This document shows positions 36,364 to 46,193 of a stretch of 64,000 bases of DNA, piece by piece. The stretch covers positions 62,001 to 126,000 of the forward strand of contig CAVXYG010000018.1 in assembly GCA_963766005.1 (NCBI GenBank), read 5' to 3'. The notes below the pieces were generated by a model. That model was not told where the DNA came from. It searched no databases and saw only the letters and a list, made by a program, of their open reading frames with translations. A program made the translations under genes and the position numbers. This DNA comes from CAVXYG01 sp963766005 (GTDB taxonomy: Bacteria; Actinomycetota; Actinomycetes; S36-B12; GCA-2699445). How positions within the stretch are numbered: the stretch's first letter is position 1; each line of letters begins with the position of its first letter.

Positions 36364-36906
36364 GAACTCCTCAACCACGACCTGGCCACCGCGGGCGAGT
36401 ACCGCGTCGGCGTGCATCCGGGCGGCCATGTGGTCCTCTGTGACGACGACCCCTTTACCAGCCGCCAGCCCATCATCCTTCACCACGTAGGGCGGACCAA
36501 ACCCAGCGAGCGCGGTGAGGACCTCGTCGTCCGTTGTGCAGGTGCGAGCGCGGGCCGTCGGCACGTGGGCTGCGGTCATGACGTCTTTCGCGAAGGTCTT
36601 GCTCCCTTCGAGTCGAGCGGCCGCGGCGCTCGGGCCGAAGCAGGGGATACCGTGCGCCCTGACGTGGTCGGCCGCTCCGGCGACCAGCGGCGCCTCGGGC
36701 CCGATCACGACCAAATCCACCCCGAGCCCCTTGGCCAGGGCCGCAACGGCAACCGGATCGGTCAGGTCCACCGGCTCCGTGCGAACCTCGGCTGCGATCC
36801 CAGCGTTGCCCGGCGCCGCGATCACCTCGCCCACCTGCGTGTCGTTGCTCAGCGCGCGAACTATCGCGTGCTCGCGAGCTCCAGACCCGACCACGAGAAT
36901 CTTCAT
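36229..36906 (-). pseudogene. purD: Second, divergent purD 5' segment (codons 1-181) with out-of-frame tail
   Basis: The frame starts MKILVVGSGAREHAIVRAL and carries GNAGIAAEV, DLVVIGPEAPLVAGAA, GIPCFGPSAAAARLEGSKTF and DDGLAAGKGVVVTEDHM, up to VVVEEF at codon 181 (36,364). It is then joined to the native purD copy in another frame and stops at 36229 after about 45 unrelated residues. Over the shared region (codons 99-181) it is only about 70% identical to the native copy, so it is not a recent duplication. It supplies the N-domain, including the codons 50-89 lost from the native gene. Its start lies 81 bp after the first NHL-protein stop. A split, complementing PurD is conceivable but unproven. 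Confidence 0.82.
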
Positions 36907-36987
36907 GAGCACCAGGGTACGGGGGCGGGCGCCGCATCGGTCTGGGCCTCCGACCTCCGGCACGTGGCCGCACTTGTCGGTTCCGGC

Positions 36988-39201
36988 TCAACCCACGCTG
37001 AAACGCCGCCACGCCGTCGCAGAGGCGTTGCCGGCCGCATCGATAGCCGTGGCGCTCGAGCCGTACGAACCGCTGCCCGGCGCGTTGAACGTGAACGACC
37101 ACGCCGTCGAGGCTCCGCTCGGCGTGGCCGAGACCCGCATCTCGCTGCCGAGTCGCCCAGGGGCCCCAAGCGCCGTCGTCCTGCAGCCACTGCCTGGTGG
37201 CCTTGTCCTGAACGGCGATTTCGACACGGGCGACACCAACATTGTCCGATGCCGTCCCGGACAGCGTCACCGGCAGCGCCGGGAGGACCTGGTTCTGCGT
37301 AGGTGTCGCGCAATTCAGCGACGGAGCCTGCGTGTCGTCGCTCGGCGGAGGCGGAGGCGGAGGCGGAGGCGGAGGCGGAGGCGGTGGGGTCCCGGTGACA
37401 AAGTCCAGCCGGAACTTCTGAACTCGGTCGTTGTCTCGCTCCGTCACGAACAGCACATCCCCGCTGAGGTCGAGGCCTTGTGGCGCTCGCAGTGCTCCGG
37501 TTCCGCTACCGTAGCCGCCGAAGTCCCCCACGTAGGCGCCGTCAGTTCCAAAGACCCGGATGACGTGCTTGGACGTGTCCGCGACAATGACGTACTTGTC
37601 GGTGACCTCGACGTCGAAGGGATTTCCCAATGTGCCCTTGCCGATGGTTGCCAGGTGGGCGCCCGAAGCGCTGAAGTGCTGCACGTCGTCATGCCCGGAA
37701 TCTGACACCCAGATAGTGCCATCCGGGGCCCATGCAATACCCCGTGGGAATCCGAACTGTCCGTTGCCAGCGCCTGGGGAGCCGAAACTGCGGACGAACG
37801 AACCGTCCGGGTTCAGGATCACCACGCGATCATTGTTGGTATCGGCCAAAACGATCTGCCCCGAACTGTTCACATCGATCGCGTGCGGGTTGCGGAAGAG
37901 GTTGGGACCGAGGCCGCGGCCCCCGACCGTCCAGATGATGGTCCCGTCGGAGCTGTACCGCTTGATCTGGTGGTTGTCGGTGTCCGTCACGAGGACATCG
38001 TCGTTGCGGGGGTCGGTGGCAAGCATCCGGGTGTAGTTGAACTTGTAGTCGCCGCGGCCCCGCGAACCCTTCGCGAACAGCGGCGTCCCATCGGCGGCGA
38101 ACTTCTGGATGCGCCAGTTGTAGGTGTCGCCGACCCACACGTTGCCGGCACGGTCGACGGCAACGCCGCGGGGACCATTCGAACCCGCCGACCGGGGGCG
38201 GCTGCGGCGGATTCGGCACGGCGAGCAGGAACGCCCCGGTCGGTGAGAACTTCTGTGCCCGGAAGTTCGGCATGTCGCCGACCCAAACATTACCGTCGGC
38301 ATCGACCGCGCACTCGCGACCGCCGTCGCTGAACTGGCCGTCGCCGGTCCCCGCGCTGCCCCAGCGCAACAGGAACGTGCCGTCGCGGTCGAACTTGCTG
38401 ACCCGGTTGCCCGCGCCGTCAACGACGTAGACCCAATCGTGTGCCTTGTCGATGCACAGGCCCCGGATATCGCCAGCGAACTGCCCCGGCGCGGAGCCCT
38501 TGGCGCCGAAGGCGAGCAGTGGCGTCGCGGTGCTGCTGCCGACGGAGAACACCTGCACCCGCGCGTTGCCCGGGTCGGTGACGAACAGGCGATCCGCGCT
38601 GTCGAAGTCCATACCGTGCGGCTGCCGCAACTGGCCCAGGGCGGTGCCGAACGACCCGAACTGATAGAGCTCGGCTCCGGTCGAGCTGTGCGCAACGATG
38701 TTGTTGTCCCAAGTGTCCGCGACGAAGAACCGGCCATCGCTGTGCACGGCGATGCGGGAGGGGTACCGAAACACCCCCGGACCGCTGGCGCTCTTGTTGT
38801 TCACGCCGACCTTGAACAGGAACTGCCCACCGGCGCTGTACTTGATCACCCGCCTCCGGTCGGTGTCGGCGAAGTAGATCGAGCCGTCCCGGGGGTCACG
38901 CGCCAGCCCGTACGGCGACTGATGCTGCTGCTCGCCGTACCCGACGTCCTGAACGAACGTCCCGACGAGCGCGCCCGAGCGCGTGTACTCCACCACCCGA
39001 CGGTTCCAGTAGTCACCGACGAGGACGTTTCCGTTCTGGGCAGTCGTCACACCCCAGCCGTAGAGACCGGCATGGCCAGACCCGCCGACAATGCCGATCG
39101 GGGTGACATCGACGGAGAGCTGCCAAGGCAGTGGGAGCGCTCACCAGGAAGCCACTGGCGAGCAATGCACTTGCGGCGAGCGCGGCGAAGAATCGCTTCA
39201 C
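36988..39201 (-). CDS. Secreted NHL beta-propeller protein 1, with Ig-like end (three frameshifts)
   Basis: A signal peptide (MKRFFAALAASALLASGF..., GTG start 39201 with GAAGGG upstream) precedes about 14 NHL repeats of the type NPHAIDVNSSGQIVLADTNN and GVAVDRAGNVWVGDTYN. A run of about 15 Pro follows, coded by a GGCGGA repeat, and then an Ig-like domain (VTLSGTASDNVGVARVEIAV, ending AIDAAGNASATAWRRFSVG). NHL repeats fold into beta-propellers that bind proteins or sugars. Extra bases near 39,121, 38,185 and 37,160 split the frame; corrected length is about 737 residues. It is the last of five related genes in one direction, 80 bp after gene 2. A role in adhesion or matrix is inferred. Confidence 0.8.
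37344..37391. repeat. GGCGGA hexanucleotide tandem repeat
   Basis: About seven to eight copies of GGCGGA encode, on the other strand, the poly-proline linker between propeller and Ig-like domain of NHL protein 1. Such repeats are prone to length change by slippage. Confidence 0.85.
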
Positions 39202-39281
39202 GGGATACCCTTCCATCGGCCCCACCCTCGTTGACCAGGGCGAAACGGGCAAGGGTCCTGCGGCGATTCGTGCCACTTTTC

Positions 39282-42200
39282 TCAGAAGGCCCCGCTGAAG
39301 TCATCCAGTGCAACCACCCGGTTGTGCCACAGATCGCTGAGGTACACCGACCCGCCTGCGCCGAAGGCGATGGCGAAGGGCTCGTTGAAGGGGCCAGCAC
39401 CCATGTCGAAACCCCGCACCGCGAAGATCAGCGTGCCGTCGGGCTGCAACTGGACCAGTCGGTTCTCCGCAGCGTCGGTGGCCCAGATCGCACCGGACGC
39501 GTCGACCGCAACTCCTCGGGGCGAGAACCGGTTCAGGCCCGGGTTCCCCACCTCGGTCCAGGTGTCGGTCGCCGGATTCAGCCGGTGCAGCGTGTTGGTG
39601 CCCTGATCGGCGATCCACACCGAACCATCCGGCGCCACATCCAGGCCCATCGGCGTCACCAGCCCGTCCGGTCCGGACCCCGCAGACCCGTGAACGGAGA
39701 TGAGGGTTCCGGTGCCATCGGCCGCGATCGCGAACCGTTGCACCCGGTGGTTCTCCGAGTCGAGCACCCAGAGGCTGCCGTCCGGCGCGAAATCCACGCC
39801 GTTGGGGAACTGGAAGTCGCCGGTCGGGTCGTTCGCCGTGCCCCTCGAACCCCAACCCGCGATCGGGGTGCCATCCGAGGCGAAGACCTCGATCTCGTGG
39901 CTCTCGCGGTTGGCTACGAACACCCGGCCAGTTCCAGGCTGGATAGCCACGTCCCAGGCGAAGTTCAGCGCGCCCAACTGCTCGCGCGTCCCCCGTTGAC
40001 CCCACGCCACGGTGTTTCCGGTGGCGGGATCGGTGCGGACGATCCGCTGATTCCACCAATCCGAGATGTAGAGCCTGCCGGCAGCGTCGACATCCAAGCC
40101 GCGGGGGCTGTTCACCCCTGCGATTACCTGGATCGGCACCAAAGAGGCTGCGCGTCTGCGGCCGGGTCGGCTGGCTGAGGTCGAACTCCTTCAGCGAGTG
40201 GTCCCACTCATCGCAAATCGCCAGCGTGGTGCCGGCGACCGCAATGCCGCGCGGATCCACCAGTCCCCCGACCTCGTACTGGTAGGCACCAGTGGCGGCG
40301 CTGAATGCCTGCACTCGTTGGTTGCCGTCATCGGTGACTAACACCGTCGCCCCGTCTTCGGTGAAGGTGACGCCGCGCGGATCTCCGGCGAACTGCCCGG
40401 GGCCAGACCCCTCACTCCCGAAGCGCCACACCTCGCTGCCGGATGCGTTGTAGACGACGACCTCCCGGCTGCGCGCATTCACCACGTACAAGTCGCTGGT
40501 ACCCGGGCGCACCGCCAGTTGGCGCGGCTCGTTGAGACCCGAGGCAAAGACCTCGAGGAACTGCCCGGAGGTAGTGAACTTCTGCACGCGGTCGCCGTCG
40601 GTGGTGTAGACGACCTCACCGGTAGCGCCGCCGGGCAGCGTCCCCTGACCCACGGCGATGCCGTAGACGGTCTGGAACTCGCCATTCCCCGATCCGGACG
40701 CGCCCCAGCTGCGCAGGTACTGCAGACCGGCGTCAAAGACCTGGACCCGGTTGTTCGCAGAGTCGGCGACGTAGACCGCGCCGCCGGAATCGGACGTCAC
40801 TGCACGAGCCGCACTCAGCTCGCCCGAGTGCAGATCCCTGCTCGCCCCCTGCTTGGGCCACGATGGCCCCGCTTGCCCGGTCAACGGCGACGACCCGGTA
40901 GCGGCCGGGGTCGACGACGTAGTAGCGGGTGGCCGTGGCACGGATGTCCACCGGGTACATGTCTGCCAGTGCCGGTCCCAGGAGGTTGCGGTTGAACTGT
41001 GGCACCGTTGCGCTGACGGTGGACAGTCCGAACCTGGCGGTCGCATTCGACGACCACTTGCCCGCTGCATCGACGGCGCGCACCTGCACCCAGTACGACC
41101 CGCCGCCGCACCACCGGTGAAGGAGTAGGTGAAGTCGGAGTTCTTCGCGCCCGGCGAGGCCACTGTGGCATCCAGCCATTGCAGGCCGCCCTGCCAACCG
41201 GAGCCGTTCCACCACAGCCCGCTGACCCGGTTCCTGACCCCGACCTGGGCGGCGGTGACGCCGACGTCATCGGCGGCAGCGGCACCGACAGCGACCGCAC
41301 CGAGCGGATGGACCGACAAATCGGTCGGACGGACTTCGGCGACGGTGGGATCGGCGCCGTCCGGCACCGCGGAATCCAGGTCGACGCGCAGCCCGGTGCT
41401 GGCGGACCAGTTGCCCGCCGCATCACCGGCGCGCCCCTGCACCCAGTACGACCCGCCCGCCGCACCACCGGTGAACGAGAACGAGAAGTTGCTGGTCTTC
41501 GCGCCCGGCGATGCCACCGTCGCGTCGATCCACTGCAGGCCCGCCTGCCAGCCGGAACCGGTCCACCACAGCCCGCTGACCCGGTTCTTCATCGGCCGAC
41601 CTGGGCCCCGGTCACGCCGGTGTCGTCGCTGCCCGACCCGGCCACCGCCACCGCGGCCGACCGGCAGCACCGCGCCCGACGCCGGCGCCGTCAGCACCAC
41701 CGTCGGATTGACCGTGTCGCCGCCCGATGAGGTCGAAGCGCAGCCCGGTGCTGGCGGACCAGTTGCCCGCCGCATCGCCGGCGCGCCCCTGCACCCAGTA
41801 CGACCCGCCCGCCGCACCACCGGTGAACGAGAACGAGAAATTGCTGGTCTTCGCGCCCGGCGATGCCACCGTCGCGTCGATCCACTGCAGGCCCGCCTGC
41901 CAGCCGGAACCGGTCCACCACAGCCCGCTGACCCGGTTCTTCACCGCCGACCTGGGCCCCGGTCACGCCGGTGTCGTCGCTGCCCGACCCGGCCACCGCC
42001 ACCGGGCCGACCGGCAGCACCGCGCCCGACGCCGGCGCCGTCAGCACCACGGTCGGATTGACCGTGTCGCCGACCGCTAGGTCGAAGCGCAGCCCGGTGC
42101 TGGCGGACCAGTTGCCCGCCGCATCGCCGGCGCGCGCCTGCACCCAGTACGACCCGCCCGCCGCACCACCGGTGAACGAGAACGAGAAAGTCGCTGGTCT

Positions 42201-42557
42201 TCGCGCCCGGCGATGCCACCGTCGCGTCGATCCACTGCAGGCCCGCCTGCCAGCCGGAACCGTTCCACCACAGCCCGCGTGACCCGGTTCTTCACCGCCA
42301 CCTGGGCCCCGGTCACGCCGGTGTCGTCGCTGCCCGACCCGGCCACCGCCACCGGGCCGACCGGCAGCACCGCGCCCGACACCGGCGCCGTCAGCGACCA
42401 CGGAGGGCGAGCGCCGTGTCGGCCCCCCAGGCGTGGAACGGGCGGATCGGGGGCAGCCCGATGATCGCCCATAGCGTGATGGCGGCCGCAAGCGTCACGC
42501 GCAGCCAGCGCGCTGAAGCGAGCGACGACGCAGACGGTGTCGAAGGATGCGCGACAT
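39282..42557 (-). CDS. Secreted NHL protein 2 with tandem Ig-like modules (many frameshifts)
   Basis: The ATG at 42557 lies 2 bp after the stop of protein 3. An Arg-rich start and LRVTLAAAITLWAIIGLPPI form the signal peptide. Four Ig-like modules follow, each with VVLTAPxSGAVLPVGPVAVAG, DDTGVTGAQVAVKNRV, WQAGLQWIDATVASPGAK and GGSYWVQGRAGDAAGNWS. A propeller domain with NHL repeats (41,000-39,282) comes last, for example VYVADSANNRVQVFDAGLQ and PRGLDVDAAGRLYISDWWN. At least seven indels (near 42,515; 42,405; 42,190; 41,945; 41,595; 41,108; 40,143) break the frame. Corrected length is about 1,090 residues. The domain order, Ig modules first and propeller last, is the reverse of proteins 1, 3, 4 and 5. 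Confidence 0.75.
41380..42400. repeat. Tandem DNA repeat of about 350 bp encoding Ig-like modules
   Basis: Three nearly identical units begin at about 41,380, 41,732 and 42,081 (periods 352 and 349 bp); a clean unit would be about 348 bp or 116 codons. Differences are mostly single-base indels. A fourth, diverged unit lies at 41,000-41,380. The near identity shows recent unit duplication and makes this stretch hard to assemble. Confidence 0.85.
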
Positions 42558-42559
42558 CC

Positions 42560-44952
42560 TCACCCGGCGATGTCGAAGCGGAGTCCGGTGTTCGACGACC
42601 AGTTGCCCGCCGCATCGCCGGCGCGCGCCTGCAGCCAGTACGAGCGGTCACCCCGGTGTCGTCGGTCGCCGACCCGGCCACCGCCACCGCGCCGACCGGC
42701 AGCACCGCTCCCGAACCCGGCGAAGTCAGCGACACCGCCGGCTTGGTCGAGTCGCCGCCCTCGAGGTCGAAGCGGAGCCCGGTGTTCGACGACCAGTTGC
42801 CCGCCGCATCACCGGCCCGCCCCTGCAGCCAGTACGAGCCTCCCGCGACACCCGCGGTGAACGAGAACGCGAAGCCGGTCGACGGTGCACCCGGCGACGC
42901 CACCGAGGCGTCCAGCCATGTGAACGGGACCCCAGGTCGTCCCGTTCCACCACTGGCCGGTGAGGCGGTTCTTCACAGCCACCTGCGCGGAGGTGACCCC
43001 GGTGTTGTCGGTGGCCGACCCGGCGATTGCGACCGGTCCGAGCGGAAGCACCTGTCCCGGCGGACGGGGAGTCGAGTGCGGCGGCCGGTGCCTGGTCATC
43101 CAGGGGCGGTGGCTGCGGGTCAGAGCCGTTGGTGAAGACCACAATGCGGTCGTTATGGGTATCGGACACGTAGGCGCGGTCGGCAGTATCTACCGCGATC
43201 GAGGAGGGAGCGTTGAAGTTCATGCCATTGCGGCCGTCAGCGACTGTTCGAAGGTCCCGGTCGCGGAGAGCAGCACCACGCGATGGTTGCCGGTGTCGGC
43301 CACCCAGATCGTGCCGTCGGACTCGGCGGCAACACCCTCAGGGGTGTTGAAGCCGGAGGTGTAGTCGGCCTCCCAGCGAAGCCGGCAGGCTTGCTGTAAC
43401 TCAGCCGCACCACCCGGCTATTGCGACTGTCCGCCACCAAGATCGTGTCGTCCGCCGCCACCGCGATGCCCCGCGGCTCGAAGAACTGCCCAGTCGCGCT
43501 GCCTCTGGTCCCAAAGGCATGCAACGGCGTCCTGGTCGCGACGTCGTAGGCAAGGACGCGATGGTTCTTGGTGTCGGCGACGAAGGCCACCCGATCAGTG
43601 GCCCGGATCTCGATGCCGTGCGGCCAGTTAAACTTCGTCAGCCCGGTGCCGGTCCCGCCGCCACCGATGCGCGATTGGCCCTGGCAGTTGACGGGCCAGA
43701 CCTGCAGTCGGTTCTGCTTGGTGTCGGCGACCCAGCGGTCGCCGGTGACCGGATCGACGGCCACGTCCCGCGGCCAGTTGATCGACGATGTCTTCTCGGA
43801 GCGTCCTCCGCAGGCGTCCAGCACCGTCCCGGTGCCGGTCAACCGAACGACCCGCTGATTCACCGAATCCACGGCGTTCACGGTGCCGTCGGCGCTGAAT
43901 GCGACGCCGCGCACCTCGTTGAACACCATGGTGTCCTGCAGCGGGGCAAGTCCGTTCCCGATCGTCTGCGCATAGGTGAAGCCCGAGCCCGTCCGGTCGA
44001 AGCGCACCGCGCGCGACCCCCACAAGTCGGCTCCCCACACATCACCGTCGGCGGCCACCGCTACTCGGCGCATCGTGGTGAAGGTACCGACGTCACCCGG
44101 GTCGCCGTCCGAGCCGACGACTGCACGGAAGGTGCCGGTGGGGCTGAAGATCTGAATCCGGTTGTTGTTGGAGTCGGCGACGTAGACCGATTCGCCCCAC
44201 ACCGGGTCGTTGGCCAACCGGACCCCATAGGGGTTCTTGAACTGCCCATTGCCGGTGCCCTTGGTGCCCCATGTGGCCAGGCAGGTACCGGTGGCGGACA
44301 GCTTCAGGATGTTCTGGCTGGTGTAGTTCGCGACGTAGACGTTGCCGGCGGCATCAGCGTCAGCATCGCGCACCGCCGCCATCTGGCAGGCACCGTTGCT
44401 GCCGATCGCGCGGATCTGCGTCCCATCCGGCTGGAACACCCGCACCTTCTTCTTGTTGCCGTCGGCGACGTAGATCAGCCCGTTCTTCTCGCTGATCCCG
44501 ATCGGCGAGCCGATGCGATCGCCAACGGGTCCCCGCCAGGGATCGCCCAACTGGTTGCCCGACGCATCGAGCTTCACGATTCGGGCACGCCCTGCGTCGG
44601 CGACGTATATCGTCCCGTCTGTGGCGATGGCGATGTCTCGGGCGTTCTCCAGGGGGCCGTCGTCCCCGACGAGTTTCCTGACCTCCCACTGCAGCACCCC
44701 GGATGGGCTGTACTTGGAGACCTTGTCGTTGCCGGTATCGGCGACTACGACTGCACCGTCCGGCGCGACCTCAAGCCCGGAGGGATAGACCAAGGCATGA
44801 CCCGGCCCGCCCAGCGTGCGCGCGTAGGCAGGGTCGCCAGCAGCCTGTGCTGGGACTGCCATGACAGCTGGGATGCCGAGCGACACGGCGACGGTGGCAG
44901 CCATCACGGCCCTGCGGCGAATTCCGGACGATCCGGGTGGTGCGACGTTCAT
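42560..44952 (-). CDS. Secreted NHL protein 3 with Ig-like end (several frameshifts)
   Basis: The signal peptide is at residues 1-38 (AVMAATVAVSLGIPAVMAVPAQA). NHL repeats follow over about 500 residues (ALVYPSGLEVAPDGAVVVAD; SVYVADSNNNRIQIFSPTG; HGIEIRATDRVAFVADTKN). Then come one complete Ig-like module (VAIAGSATDNTGVTSAQVAV ... GGSYWLQGRAGDAAGNWSS) and a second one with an internal deletion of about 55 codons near 42,644. It ends at TGA 42560-42562, two bases before gene 2 starts, so both are translated from one mRNA. Indels near 43,380, 43,239, 43,075 and 42,920 interrupt the frame. Corrected length is about 795 residues. The many Cys-poor repeats suit an extracellular propeller. Confidence 0.78.
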
Positions 44953-45047
44953 GAGCCCCCCGAGGCAGCGGCACGTGACCCGATCACACGGGACCTCGTC
45001 ACCTTAACACCGCCCCATGCCGGTGAAGACTCCCTGTGGGCCGCCGC

Positions 45048-46110
45048 TCACCGGACGGAGAACACCAAGGCGATCTCCTCGGCTTCCGGATTGCCGGCCG
45101 CGTCGCTGCCCTTCACCGACAGCCAGTAGGACCCCCCGCGTGCGGCCCCCTCGAATACAGCAGTGACGGGCTCCGCGATGCACCTGATGCAGCAAGGTCG
45201 GCGGGCCAGCGGATGGAAGACCCCCAGGCGTCGGTTGACCGGATCCCACCACAGCCCCGAGGCCAGGTCCTTGGTGGCGAGATCGACCGAACCCCCGGCA
45301 CGGTCATCGGTGATCGATCCGCTGATGACCACAGGCCGGCCCAGCACCGGACCAACGGTGTCGGGGAGCCCCCCGCCATCAGTGACCCGACGTTGCCGTC
45401 GGGTGCCATGGCCACACTCTTAGGGGTGAACGCAGCGCTGTCTGGCGCGGGGAGCATCGTCCAGGCCCGGGTAGCCGGGTTGAGCCGCTGCACCCGGTCG
45501 TTCAACTGGTCGGCCACCCACACCAACCCGTCGCTGCCGCGGATGTTCCAGGTCGGGCTGCGGGCTGGCGTGGCTGGTTGAGGCCGGTTGCGAAGCCCGA
45601 GACATCCGCGCCAGTCGTACTGAACTTCTGGACCCGGGATCCGTCAGTGGTCTCCACGACTTCGCCGATCGAGCCGTTCGCAAGTCGCCCAGTGCCCGTG
45701 CCCGACCGTGACGTCGTACACGGTGGTGCACTGGCCGGGTCCGCTCCCCGGGATCCCCAGATGCGGAGGAAATCCAACGTGGGCGAGAACACTTGCACTC
45801 GGTTGTCGGCCGAATCCGCGACGTAGATCCGGCACGCGCTGTCGTTGTCGATGCCCCGAGCAGCCGACAACCTCCCGAGCGCGCCGCTCTTTGACCCACC
45901 GACCTCATCGACCACGTGGCCCGAGGCCAGGTCCACGGCAGTCACCTGATCTTCGCCCGGATCGACGACGTAGAACTTGCCGTTCGCCGCCGTCAGATCC
46001 ACCGGGTTCATATCCGCAGCACCAGGCGCGTGCAAGACCCCGGACAGCGCCGGGAGTTCGGTGGCAGCGCTGGCAGCGTGCTGCGGCACCAACGCCGCCA
46101 CTGCGTGCAA
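45048..46110 (-). CDS. NHL protein 4, shorter, with Ig-like end (frameshifted, start uncertain)
   Basis: Recognisable parts are MNPVDLTAANGKFYVVDPGE, ACRIYVADSADNRVQVFSP, EVVETTDGSRVQKFSTTG and DGLVWVADQLNDRVQRLNP. An Ig-like module follows (PVVISGSITDDRAGGSVDLA ... GGSYWLSVKGSDAAGNPEA) and ends FSVR at 45048. Frames change near 45,725, 45,560 and 45,370, and some repeats may be missing. The first clear codon is a TTG at 46110; an earlier start up to about 46,180 is possible, because a signal peptide is not obvious in the given frame. At about 350 residues it is half the size of its neighbours and most like the propeller of protein 2. It may be decaying. Confidence 0.65.
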
Positions 46111-46193
46111 TTCTGTTCGCAGAAACCGCTATCACCGCGCGACCAGAACCACCACTGCGCCGCGGGGTGATGCTGCACCTATACCCCCATGTG

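Noticed and set aside
36229..36906. Simple tandem duplication of purD
   Set aside because: The two copies are only about 70% identical, and the native 5' stub lies 13 kb away, which fits insertion of foreign DNA better.
41380..42400. Possible CRISPR-like array
   Set aside because: The repeat unit is about 350 bp, has no spacers and encodes protein modules.
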